64,000 nucleotides of DNA from Shewanella schlegeliana (GTDB lineage: Bacteria; Pseudomonadota; Gammaproteobacteria; Enterobacterales; Shewanellaceae). A program made the position numbers and the translations under genes. The stretch covers positions 1 to 64,000 of the forward strand of contig NZ_JAESVD010000016.1 of assembly GCF_016765635.1 (NCBI RefSeq), read 5' to 3'. Below the pieces are notes generated by a model. The model searched no databases. It saw nothing but the letters and a program-made list of their open reading frames with translations, and was not told the origin of the DNA. Below, piece after piece: positions 7,951 to 15,778 of the stretch; position 1 is the first letter of the stretch; each line of letters starts with the position of its first letter.

Positions 7951-8970
7951 ATGAAAAACACTGCCGACATTACGGTACTGGGGGCGGGCTCTTACGGGAC
8001 CGCCCTTGCCATTTCTTTAGCAAGCAATGGCCACAGAACCATGCTTTGGGGCCACGAACCCGAGCACATTGAAAACCTGATAAACGACAAATCTAACGAA
8101 GCGTTTTTACCGGGTATTCCATTACCAGACCTATTGATTCCAGAGGCTGACTTAGCGACTGCACTGGCTGCATCTAACAATGTACTAGTGGTTGTTCCTA
8201 GCCATGTTTTTGGTTTAGTGCTGAATCAAGCCAAACCGCTGCTGCGTAAAGACTCTCGTATTGTTTGGGCGACGAAAGGCCTAGAGCCTGAGACCGGCCG
8301 CTTATTACAAGATGTTGCTCGCGAAGTGTTAGGCGATGAGTACCCATTAGCCGTACTATCAGGACCGACTTTCGCTAAAGAGCTTGCTGCTGGTATGCCT
8401 ACAGCGATTTCGATTGCGGGTACTGACCCACAGTTCACTAAAGACTTAGTCGAATTACTGCATAGCCCAAAGCGTTTGCGTGTTTATGCTAATAACGACT
8501 TTATTGGTCTGCAACTTGGTGGTGCTGTTAAAAACGTTATCGCGATTGGCGCAGGCCTATCAGACGGTATCGGTTTTGGTGCCAATGCAAGAACAGCGTT
8601 AATTACTCGTGGCTTAGTTGAGTTGACTCGACTCGGTGAAGCTATGGGAGCACAAGCCTCTACCTTTATGGGCATGGCGGGTCTTGGTGATTTGGTACTA
8701 ACTTGTACCGATAACCAGTCTCGTAACCGTCGTTTCGGTTTAGCATTGGGCAAAGGCTCAGATGTTGAAGCGGCTCAGGAAGAGATTGGCCAAGTGGTAG
8801 AAGGTTATCGCAACACTAAAGAGGTCTACACGCTGGCTAAGCGTTTAGGCGTTGAGATGCCGATCACCGAACAGGTTTATCAAGTCTTGTATAAAGGCAA
8901 GTCACCGGTTGATGCCGCTAAAGAGCTACTTAGCCGTGAGCAAAAGTCTGAGACATCGTCGGCAGAATAG
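7951..8970 (+). CDS. gpsA: NAD(P)-dependent glycerol-3-phosphate dehydrogenase
   Basis: Reduces dihydroxyacetone phosphate to sn-glycerol-3-phosphate, the backbone for phospholipid synthesis. The protein is 339 residues, the usual length. The NAD-binding GAGSYGTALA loop is at 11-20, and LSGPTFAKELAAGMPTA, GGAVKNVIAIGAG (catalytic Lys) and NARTALITRG are family signatures. The frame is open 28 codons further upstream inside secB, but the ATG at 7951 gives the correct N-terminus and follows the secB stop by 4 bases. A strong terminator follows at 9011. Confidence 0.96.
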   Translation: MKNTADITVLGAGSYGTALAISLASNGHRTMLWGHEPEHIENLINDKSNEAFLPGIPLPDLLIPEADLATALAASNNVLVVVPSHVFGLVLNQAKPLLRKDSRIVWATKGLEPETGRLLQDVAREVLGDEYPLAVLSGPTFAKELAAGMPTAISIAGTDPQFTKDLVELLHSPKRLRVYANNDFIGLQLGGAVKNVIAIGAGLSDGIGFGANARTALITRGLVELTRLGEAMGAQASTFMGMAGLGDLVLTCTDNQSRNRRFGLALGKGSDVEAAQEEIGQVVEGYRNTKEVYTLAKRLGVEMPITEQVYQVLYKGKSPVDAAKELLSREQKSETSSAE

Positions 8971-9010
8971 TTTTTAGCTATTAGACAGAACAACTTAATT
9001 GAGTTGATTA

Positions 9011-9037
9011 AAACCGAAGCCTAGCTTCGGTTTTTTG
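9011..9037 (+). terminator. Rho-independent terminator after gpsA
   Basis: AAACCGAAGC, loop CTA, GCTTCGGTTTTTTG. It ends the secB-gpsA unit. Confidence 0.9.
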
Positions 9038-9062
9038 TTTTTCAGCGTCACCTCTTATTTTA

Positions 9063-9262
9063 GGATAAGTACTTTCTTGTACCAATATCACTTATTGCCG
9101 TCTATGGCGTAGATGTTGGCTGTGGCATAAGTATTTCCTTGTACAAATCCCACTTCTTGCCATCCATGGCGTAGATGTTGGCTGTAGCATAAGTACTTCC
9201 CTGTACAAATCCGACTTATTGCCGTCTATGGCGAAGATGGGATAAGTACTTCCCTGTACAAA
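9063..9262 (+). repeat. 62-bp tandem repeat, three units plus a partial fourth
   Basis: Units start at 9063, 9125 and 9187 (period exactly 62), and a truncated fourth starts at 9240 after a unit shortened by 9 bases. Each unit carries ATAAGTACTTCC, TTGTACAAAT and TTGCC-TC-ATGGCGTAGATGTTGGCTGT. The middle unit has a perfect palindrome GCC-ATCCAT-GGC (9159-9170); units 1 and 3 hold a degenerate version. No coding potential is evident. It sits between the gpsA terminator and the YhiN-like gene. Confidence 0.88.
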
Positions 9263-9338
9263 AAACAGTGCTAAAATGGCGCCCTTTTTATGCCTAGCGT
9301 TTACTAACGATAGGTGCCATTTATTTAGGAGTTATCGA

Positions 9339-10523
9339 GTGAAACATCATGACGTCATCATTATTGGTGCTGGAGCCGCTGGGCTAATGTGCGCAGCGAC
9401 TGCGGGTTACCGTGGCCGTGATGTATTGGTGCTGGATAACGCTAAGCAAGCGGGTCGAAAGATCCTTATTAGCGGCGGCGGCCGCTGTAACTTCACCAAT
9501 CAAAAGGTGGAGCCTGCAAACTTTATTTGCAGTAACCACCACTTTGTAAAGTCTGCCCTTGCGCGTTATCGCTCCAGTGACTTTATCGAGCTGGTTGAGC
9601 GCCACGGTATTGAGTATCACGAACGCGATCACGGTCAGCTGTTTTGTAATGACTCGGCCAAAGAGATTGTCACCATGCTGCTTACCGAGTGTGAGTGGGC
9701 TGGCGCACAGATTAAATTGCGCACTGAAATCAGTGAGATAAATAAAAATAGCGACGGTCTGTTTGAGCTAAAGACAGATAAAGAGCACTACACTTGTGAG
9801 TCGCTCGTTATCGCAACGGGTGGCTTGTCTATGCCAAAGCTAGGTGCATCGCCTTACGGTTACCATATTGCACAACAGTTTGGTCTTAAGGTGCTGTCTA
9901 CCCATGCTGGTCTAGTGCCTTTTACTTGGCATAGTGAGCAAAAGCAGCGCTTCGAACCGTTATCGGGTATCGCGGTGCCAAGTACGATTACTGCTAAAGA
10001 CGGCACTCAGTTTAGTGAGGCATTGTTATTTACGCACCGTGGTTTATCGGGCCCTGCGATTTTGCAGATCTCAAATTATTGGAATCCTGGCGAAGCGATT
10101 AGTATCAACTTGCTGCCGGGAGAGGATGTACGCGCTAAGATCCAGCAAGCGCTTGAGGCAAGTCCGAAACAGAGCCTACGTAATGCCCTGTCGCAATGGT
10201 TACCTAAGCGACTCGTTGAGGTCTTGTTTGAAGAGGTGCTACTCAATAAAGCGTTGAACCAACTTGTACATGCAGAGCGCGAGCAGTTGGCGGTCGACCT
10301 TGAGTCATGGGCATTAGTGATGAATGGTACCGAAGGTTATCGCACCGCAGAAGTGACCTTAGGTGGTGTCGATACTGATGAGTTATCCTCTAAAACCATG
10401 GAGGCCAAATCTGTTTCTGGCTTATTTTTTGCTGGTGAAGTAATGGATGTAAGTGGTTGGTTAGGAGGGTTTAATTTTCAATGGGCCTGGAGTTCAGGTG
10501 TCGCTGCGGGACAGGCGGTGTAA
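9339..10523 (+). CDS. YhiN/HI0933-family NAD(P)/FAD-dependent oxidoreductase
   Basis: A 394-residue flavoprotein of the HI0933 (YhiN, BaiN-like) family. The FAD-binding IIIGAGAAGLMCAATAG loop is at the N-terminus, followed by GRKILISGGGRCNFTN, a second family signature, and GGVDTDELSSKTMEAK and GLFFAGEVMDVSGWLGGFNFQWAWSSG at the C-terminus. The substrate is not known from the sequence. The GTG at 9339 is chosen as start because AGGAG lies just upstream and the product then begins VKHHDVIIIG like relatives; the frame is open 21 codons further up. A terminator follows at 10543. Confidence 0.92.
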   Translation: MKHHDVIIIGAGAAGLMCAATAGYRGRDVLVLDNAKQAGRKILISGGGRCNFTNQKVEPANFICSNHHFVKSALARYRSSDFIELVERHGIEYHERDHGQLFCNDSAKEIVTMLLTECEWAGAQIKLRTEISEINKNSDGLFELKTDKEHYTCESLVIATGGLSMPKLGASPYGYHIAQQFGLKVLSTHAGLVPFTWHSEQKQRFEPLSGIAVPSTITAKDGTQFSEALLFTHRGLSGPAILQISNYWNPGEAISINLLPGEDVRAKIQQALEASPKQSLRNALSQWLPKRLVEVLFEEVLLNKALNQLVHAEREQLAVDLESWALVMNGTEGYRTAEVTLGGVDTDELSSKTMEAKSVSGLFFAGEVMDVSGWLGGFNFQWAWSSGVAAGQAV

Positions 10524-10542
10524 GTATATCCATAGTCACAAG

Positions 10543-10568
10543 AAAAGAGCACTCAGGTGCTCTTTTTG
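10543..10568 (+). terminator. Rho-independent terminator
   Basis: AAAAGAGCAC, loop TCAG, GTGCTCTTTTT, 20 bases after the flavoprotein stop codon. Confidence 0.85.
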
Positions 10569-10691
10569 TTATCTGCAATCGCCTAGGAACGGAATTAATG
10601 ATAGTGAGTATCAGACTTGATTCGTCACGAATTAGGCGTATCTTGGAGAGATAAACAGCGAGTCTGCTACACGTGATTAAGGATGGTTATT

Positions 10692-11630
10692 GTGCGCATA
10701 CTGATGATTTCTCTGCTATTGATACTAACGGCATGTGATAGCGGCTCAAAGCATGTGGCGCTAGGAAGTCTTGAGCGGCAACGCATTGCACTCACGGCAA
10801 CCACCAATGAGGTTGTTGTCGCTTTGCCAGTGGCGCAAGGGAGCATGGTCACCAAAGGCACAGTGCTGGTGCAACTCGATGATACGCAGCAAAGAGCTCA
10901 CGTCGCCAAAGCGTTAGCCGATGTTGCGCAAGCAACTGCTAACTATCAAAAGTTACTTAAAGGTGCCCGTGAAGAGGAGATCGCTTCTGCTAGAGCTATG
11001 GTGACTGGAGCACAAGCCCGGCTGCAAGAAAGTGAAGCAAATTACCGCCGTATCGCCAGCATGGCGAAAGATAACCTTGCCAGTAAAGCCGATCTAGACC
11101 GAGCCTTAGCTGGCCGTGATGCCGATGCCGCAAGTCTTGATAGCGCTCAGGAAAACCTGCTGGAACTCGTGAGTGGTCCCCGTGAAGAGGACATTCGTTT
11201 TGCCTTGGCAAACTTGCAGGCCAGCGAGGCTGTGTTGTTAGGTGAGCAGAAGAAACTCGACGACCTAACCATTCGAGCCACCCGCGACGGTATTCTCGAT
11301 AATTTGCCTTGGAATTTGGGTGAGCGCGTCACTCAAGGTAGTCCCTTGGCTGTGGTATTGGCGGGCAAAGCCCCCTTTGCACGAGTCTACGTGCCAGAGC
11401 CTTATCGAGTGAAGATAAGCATTGGCGATCAGCTATTAGTCCATGTCGATGGTATAGACGATCCCATCGAAGGCAAGGTGCGCTGGATCGCCAATGAACC
11501 CGCTTTTACCCCCTACTATGCACTTAACCAAGAGGAGCGTTCGCGCTTGATGTACCTTGCCGAGGTGCAACTTCCTGAGAGTTCGGCCTCATTACCTAGT
11601 GGTGTGCCTGCTCAGGTAGAGATGCCATGA
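10692..11630 (+). CDS. HlyD-family membrane fusion lipoprotein of an ABC exporter
   Basis: A 312-residue periplasmic adaptor (YbhG-like). The N-terminus MRILMISLLLILTAC carries a lipobox with Cys15. A biotinyl-lipoyl-like half motif (VVALPVAQGSMVTKGTVLVQLDD) leads into an alpha-helical hairpin with two similar segments (KGAREEEIASARA and SGPREEDIRFALA), then the second lipoyl half and a beta-barrel. GTG 10692 is preferred as start: AAGGA lies 8 bases upstream and it gives a clean signal peptide; ATG 10683 is the alternative. It overlaps the next gene by 4 bases. It would bridge the inner-membrane ABC pump and an outer-membrane channel. Confidence 0.88.
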   Translation: MRILMISLLLILTACDSGSKHVALGSLERQRIALTATTNEVVVALPVAQGSMVTKGTVLVQLDDTQQRAHVAKALADVAQATANYQKLLKGAREEEIASARAMVTGAQARLQESEANYRRIASMAKDNLASKADLDRALAGRDADAASLDSAQENLLELVSGPREEDIRFALANLQASEAVLLGEQKKLDDLTIRATRDGILDNLPWNLGERVTQGSPLAVVLAGKAPFARVYVPEPYRVKISIGDQLLVHVDGIDDPIEGKVRWIANEPAFTPYYALNQEERSRLMYLAEVQLPESSASLPSGVPAQVEMP

Positions 11631-12550
11631 ATCAACCGGTCATCAAAACAACACAACTATGCCGAGACTTTGGTAGCTTAAAGGCGATACAAGATCTCGA
11701 TTTTGAGGTTGAGAAGGGGCAGATCTACGGTTTTCTCGGGCCAAATGGTAGTGGCAAGACCACGGCTATTCGCATGCTCACCGGCCTATTGCTACCGACT
11801 TCTGGTGAGGTTGAAGTGCTTGGGTTGCAGCTACCAAGGGATGCGGAAAAGCTACGCTTGAAAATTGGCTATATGACGCAGAAGTTTTCTCTGTATGACG
11901 ATCTGACCGTAAAAGAGAACCTTAAGTTTATCGCCAAAATCTACGGCCTACCCCGTAAAGAGCAAACTGCACGGATAGAGGAGTTGCTGCATACCTATGG
12001 CTTAGATCAAAAAGCCAACCAACTAGCTGGTAGCATGAGCGGAGGTCAGAAACAACGTCTAGGCTTGGCGGCGGCAACCATGCATAAGCCAGAGTTGCTG
12101 TTTTTAGACGAACCCACTTCGGCGGTTGATCCTGAAAATCGGCGCGATTTCTGGGAGAAACTATTCGATCTGTGTGAGCTGGGCACCACCATCTTAGTCT
12201 CGACCCACTATATGGATGAAGCCGAGCGTTGTCATAAGCTCGCCATATTAGAGGCGGGTATTAAGCGCGCAGATGGCTCACCTGACGAGTTGATGCAAAA
12301 TATGGGGGCACAGGTGGTTGAGGTCGAATCCACAAGCTTAAGGCTGCTTAAGCAAGAGTTGCTGGCGCTTCCCGAGGTGATCAGTGCTGCTCAGCTAGGC
12401 TCTAGATTAAGGGTTTTAGTCAAAAGTAGTTGCCATGATCCAGTCCGATTTTTAAGTGAAAAGCAATCCTTGCCACTGGATAGGCTAACACTGGTGAGGC
12501 CGAGTCTTGAGGATGTATTTGTCACCTGCACGGGTAAGGGGCGCCAATGA
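11627..12550 (+). CDS. ABC transporter ATP-binding protein (exporter)
   Basis: A 307-residue ATPase with Walker A GPNGSGKTT (38-46), signature SMSGGQKQR, Walker B LLFLDEPTSAVDP and a His switch STHYMDEAERC. The C-terminal extension after about residue 225 resembles drug-export ATPases. It is homologous to one half of E. coli YbhF, which carries two ATPase domains; here a single domain is present. Start and stop overlap its neighbours by 4 bases (ATGA), so translation is coupled with the adaptor and permease genes. It drives the ABC-2 permease encoded next. The substrate is not evident. Confidence 0.92.
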   Translation: MNQPVIKTTQLCRDFGSLKAIQDLDFEVEKGQIYGFLGPNGSGKTTAIRMLTGLLLPTSGEVEVLGLQLPRDAEKLRLKIGYMTQKFSLYDDLTVKENLKFIAKIYGLPRKEQTARIEELLHTYGLDQKANQLAGSMSGGQKQRLGLAAATMHKPELLFLDEPTSAVDPENRRDFWEKLFDLCELGTTILVSTHYMDEAERCHKLAILEAGIKRADGSPDELMQNMGAQVVEVESTSLRLLKQELLALPEVISAAQLGSRLRVLVKSSCHDPVRFLSEKQSLPLDRLTLVRPSLEDVFVTCTGKGRQ

Positions 12551-13692
12551 AGACGCTTTATCGGCTGCAGGCGATAGTGGTTAAGGAGCTGACCCAGCTT
12601 AAGCGTGACCGAATGACCTTTGGTATGGTGATTATGATCCCGCTTATTCAGTTGATGCTATTTGGTTTTGCCATTAATACTAATATTCGTGATATCCCAG
12701 TTGGCGTAGTCGATCAGAGCCAGACCGCCTTGAGTCGGGTGCTGATCCAAACCGTTAGAGCCACTCAGGTAGTGGAGTTTACCGAGCAGTTCTATGACGT
12801 TGAGGCGGCTCATGCAGCCATCGCCCGTGGTGCAGTGAGAGCGGTGCTGGTGATCCCCAAAGATGTCAGTCAGCGTTTAGTGCGCCACAAAACAGTGGGC
12901 CTCGGTACGCCGCCCTCCAGTGATGAGGAAACCAGTCGCCCAGTCGCCCAGTGGATTGTTGATGGCTCCGATACTATGGTGGCTGCGGCCATTAAAGGCT
13001 TGCGCGCCATGCCGTTAACAGAACTGCTCGGGATGCCAGCGAATCGAACCACACCCACCTTCGAGGTGGCGCTGTTTTATAACCCAGAGCAGCGCACCGC
13101 AGTGAATATTGTACCCGGGCTGGTGGGGGTGATTTTGACCATGACCATGATTATGTTCACCTCGGCGGCCATTGTGCGCGAACGTGAGCGTGGCAATTTA
13201 GAGATGTTGATCACCACGCCAATCCGCTCCATTGAGCTGATGCTAGGCAAGATTATCCCCTATATGTTTATTGGCATAGTGCAGGTCATCATTATTCTCG
13301 GTCTGGGGTATAGCGTGTTTAATGTGCCGATAAACGGCAGTTTACTGCAGCTGGCAGGGGCAACCTTACTGTTTATTATGGCGAGTTTAACCTTAGGTTT
13401 AGTGATCTCGACCATCGCCAAAAGCCAGCTCCAGTCGATGCAGATGACCATTTTTGTGCTATTGCCTTCCATATTATTATCGGGTTTTATGTTCCCTTAC
13501 GAGGGGATGCCGTTAGAGGCGCAATATATCGCGGAGGCGCTGCCCGCCACGCACTTTATGCGATTAATCCGTGGTGTGGTGCTGCGAGATGTTGAAATTA
13601 TCGATATGACCTATGACGTGACTTGGTTGGCGGTATTTACGGTGGTTGGGCTTGTTGTAGCATCGATGCGCTTTAAAAAGAATTTAGGCTAG
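12547..13692 (+). CDS. ABC-2 type transporter permease
   Basis: A 381-residue permease of the YbhS/YbhR type. It has one N-terminal membrane segment (about 22-45), a large periplasmic domain (about 46-180) and five C-terminal membrane segments. The stretch IVRERERGNLEMLITTPIRSIELMLGKIIPY is the ABC-2 signature region. It is the last gene of the three-gene adaptor-ATPase-permease operon. Only one permease gene is present, where E. coli has two, so a homodimer is likely. By family it may export drugs or lipophilic compounds. Confidence 0.92.
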   Translation: MKTLYRLQAIVVKELTQLKRDRMTFGMVIMIPLIQLMLFGFAINTNIRDIPVGVVDQSQTALSRVLIQTVRATQVVEFTEQFYDVEAAHAAIARGAVRAVLVIPKDVSQRLVRHKTVGLGTPPSSDEETSRPVAQWIVDGSDTMVAAAIKGLRAMPLTELLGMPANRTTPTFEVALFYNPEQRTAVNIVPGLVGVILTMTMIMFTSAAIVRERERGNLEMLITTPIRSIELMLGKIIPYMFIGIVQVIIILGLGYSVFNVPINGSLLQLAGATLLFIMASLTLGLVISTIAKSQLQSMQMTIFVLLPSILLSGFMFPYEGMPLEAQYIAEALPATHFMRLIRGVVLRDVEIIDMTYDVTWLAVFTVVGLVVASMRFKKNLG

Positions 13693-13920
13693 TGGATTGT
13701 GTGTGAATTAATAGTCTTGGATTTTGCTTAATAATTATATCTGATACCAAATAGATGAATAAATATTTGTCAGCTGATTTGTTCAAAGGTTTTTTAAAGC
13801 GGCTATTTAAATGCTGGTTATTCGAGTGCTGTTACTTAAAGGCGGGACCAGATTGCTGAAAGCTATTTATGAGGTATTTATATACTCACTCCAAGTTGAT
13901 AAATAGAATAATATTGCGGA

Positions 13921-13962
13921 TAAAAAATAAGCCGCGCCAATGGGGAGAGCATTAGCTGCGGC
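13921..13962 (-). terminator. Terminator of the 48-codon small gene
   Basis: Read on the minus strand: GCCGC, a 22-base loop containing further partial pairing, GCGGC, then TTATTTTTTA. It lies just after the small gene that ends at 13986 and supports its being a separate transcription unit. Confidence 0.6.
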
Positions 13963-13985
13963 CGAATATTGAGATCGTTAGGCAT

Positions 13986-14132
13986 CTAGTTGTAGCCCAG
14001 AATGTAACTGGGAGTCTCCTCTTCACGCTCCTCCTGTTGAGTATGCTCTTCTTTGATATCGGACTGGTTCTCGGTAACCTTACATAGAGCGAAATCGCTC
14101 TGGTTATAGATATTAAAAAAGTAGTTTTCCAT
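13986..14132 (-). CDS. Small acidic protein, 48 residues, unknown
   Basis: A short open frame starting MENYFFNIYNQSDFALCKV and ending TPSYILGYN. The middle is highly charged with a run of Gln and Glu (residues about 29-39). No signal peptide or membrane segment is visible. An ATG preceded by TGGAATGC at usable distance and a terminator-like hairpin just downstream support it as a real gene. It lies alone in a 580-bp gap between the ABC exporter operon and the NlpC/P60 gene. I do not recognise the family. An aromatic head, acidic middle and YILGYN tail could suit a modified-peptide precursor or a small regulator, but no modifying enzyme gene is adjacent. Confidence 0.5.
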   Translation of the reverse strand: MENYFFNIYNQSDFALCKVTENQSDIKEEHTQQEEREEETPSYILGYN

Positions 14133-14282
14133 ATAAGCATTCCATTAATTAGCTTGTCTGTTTAATTATGTATAGTTTAAAAAACAGCTTTGATCGCCTT
14201 GTGGGTAAATTTATTTACTATTAATCTTATTTTTAGCTCTGTGGGTTAAAATTTAAATGATCGTTTTAATATTTGGGTGAAA

Positions 14283-14753
14283 ATGAGAGTCCTAGCCATT
14301 TTAATTTTTGTCACGCTATTAAGCGCCTGTTCTAGTGCGCCATCTCAAAGCCTTTCCGCGGGTAAAAAAAACGTATCATCGAATGCTTCCGAGACAAAAA
14401 ATCAATTAATACAGATGCATCGAGAATGGAAAGGTGTGCCTTATCGCCTAGGTGGTATGAGCAAAAAGGGCATAGATTGCTCAGGATTTGTGGTGCAGAC
14501 GTATCAGAGTCGCTTTGGCGTGCAACTGCCTAGAACCACGGCGCAGCAAAAAGATATCGGTAAGAGCGTTAACAAGAGTCAGTTACGCGCTGGCGATCTG
14601 GTGTTTTTCAAAACTGGCTGGAGCACACGTCATGTGGGGATCTATCTGGGAGATTCGCAATTCTTGCATGCCTCAACTAGCCAAGGGGTGATGATCTCTA
14701 GTTTGAATAATAGTTATTGGAAGCAAAAATACTGGTTATCGAGAAGACCGTAA
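14283..14753 (+). CDS. NlpC/P60-family lipoprotein peptidase
   Basis: A 156-residue Spr/MepS-like lipoprotein. The lipobox LLSAC gives a lipidated Cys16. The NlpC/P60 domain spans about 40-155, with catalytic Cys66 in GIDCSGF, His117 in RHVGIYLG and a third polar residue, His129 in FLHAS. Such enzymes cleave peptide cross-links or stem peptides in murein. The start is ATG 14283 or a GTG two codons earlier; neither has a perfect ribosome binding site, but GGGTG lies just before the ATG. The gene is convergent with the outer-membrane protein gene downstream, and a hairpin lies between them. Confidence 0.9.
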   Translation: MRVLAILIFVTLLSACSSAPSQSLSAGKKNVSSNASETKNQLIQMHREWKGVPYRLGGMSKKGIDCSGFVVQTYQSRFGVQLPRTTAQQKDIGKSVNKSQLRAGDLVFFKTGWSTRHVGIYLGDSQFLHASTSQGVMISSLNNSYWKQKYWLSRRP

Positions 14754-14771
14754 TGTAATGGGTATAACGGC

Positions 14772-14803
14772 CTCAAGATGCGAGCCTAAGCTAGCATCTT
14801 GAG
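14772..14803. terminator. Hairpin between convergent genes
   Basis: CTCAAGATGC and GCATCTTGAG form a perfect 10-bp stem around a 12-base loop. No long T run follows on either strand, so its role as a terminator is likely from position but not certain. Confidence 0.5.
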
Positions 14804-14822
14804 TCGGTATCACTCGTCGTCG

Positions 14823-15755
14823 TTAGAAGCGACGCCCTACAGAGAGTAGCAGCTGATCCCAGTTTAAGAAGCCGTATTCAATAAACACGTTCCACTCATC
14901 TTTAGGACCGAAGTCGTACACCATGCTCACCGACATATTGTGGCTCTCTGAGCTAACTAGGTGAACATCATAATCGATGGCGATCCCGCCAGGTCTTCCG
15001 AGTAACGGGATATTGAAGTCATAACTACCGCCAATTTTCTGATTGATCATCTGATAGTTGTAACCGACTAAGAAGGCTAGTTTGTCACCGCCAACATCAT
15101 ATCTTTGCCCCATACGGATTGAGCCAATATAGGTTTGAATCGTGCTATCTGTGGTGGTTGTCCAAGAGTTAGTAAACGCAGCGACACCGGTAAAGATGAA
15201 TGGGTGCATACCTGGGATGACCTCGGCTTGCCCTGCCAGTACCGCACCTAAGCCTAAGTTATACGCCGTGTACTCGATAGGAATAGGCAACACCATATCG
15301 ATGCCGCTATTGCCTAAGCCTTCAGCGTTACTCAAGTCCGCTAGAATATCTTTGTGACCCTTAGTGTAACCTGCAAGGCCATAAATATTGAGGAATGGCA
15401 GCACCCAAGCATCGGCTCTTAGCTGAATACTTTCATCTTCTCCGGTGATGATCACGTCATCAGCAGGGATCACCACATTGGCATTAAGGTTATTTAGCCA
15501 GCCACTGCCTCTTAGGCCTAGATTGAAATTGTCTTTGGCGTCGTAAGCAACCGATTGCTTGTTGTAGTAAATATTAAGGCCTACTGGAATAGGTAACTGA
15601 TAACCTAGCTCGCGCGCTTTATCGCCCCAAATTGGCAGATGGCTCCAGTGAGCGGGTTGCTTGCGTTCAATGTCAGTCGTGTCGCTATTGTCATTGGCCC
15701 ACGCATTAAGGGTGATGGCACTCAGTAGCATCACAATCACAAGGTGTTTGTTCAT
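14823..15755 (-). CDS. Outer-membrane beta-barrel protein, unknown function
   Basis: A 310-residue exported protein. The signal peptide MNKHLVIVMLLSAITLNAWA is followed by a mature chain with many alternating amphipathic strands and a C-terminal WDQLLLSVGRRF ending in Phe, the usual barrel-assembly signal. The annotation as an outer-membrane barrel rests on these features and not on a recognised domain. It lies 23 bp downstream of the POTRA-less Omp85-type gene and is almost certainly co-transcribed with it. The two may form a functional pair, for example a small-molecule or lipid passage system, but this is inference. Confidence 0.75.
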   Translation of the reverse strand: MNKHLVIVMLLSAITLNAWANDNSDTTDIERKQPAHWSHLPIWGDKARELGYQLPIPVGLNIYYNKQSVAYDAKDNFNLGLRGSGWLNNLNANVVIPADDVIITGEDESIQLRADAWVLPFLNIYGLAGYTKGHKDILADLSNAEGLGNSGIDMVLPIPIEYTAYNLGLGAVLAGQAEVIPGMHPFIFTGVAAFTNSWTTTTDSTIQTYIGSIRMGQRYDVGGDKLAFLVGYNYQMINQKIGGSYDFNIPLLGRPGGIAIDYDVHLVSSESHNMSVSMVYDFGPKDEWNVFIEYGFLNWDQLLLSVGRRF

Positions 15756-15778
15756 TTATTTCGATCTCTGGATTAAAT

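Noticed and set aside
9063..9262. CRISPR-like array after gpsA
   Set aside because: Units are contiguous 62-bp copies without variable spacers, and no cas genes are near.
9276..9338. Upstream start for the flavoprotein gene
   Set aside because: The extra 21 residues have no family likeness, whereas GTG 9339 has AGGAG upstream.
13952..14140. 62-codon minus-strand frame overlapping the small gene
   Set aside because: It is read in another frame, is rich in Arg/Ser/Ile without a ribosome site, and runs into the terminator hairpin.
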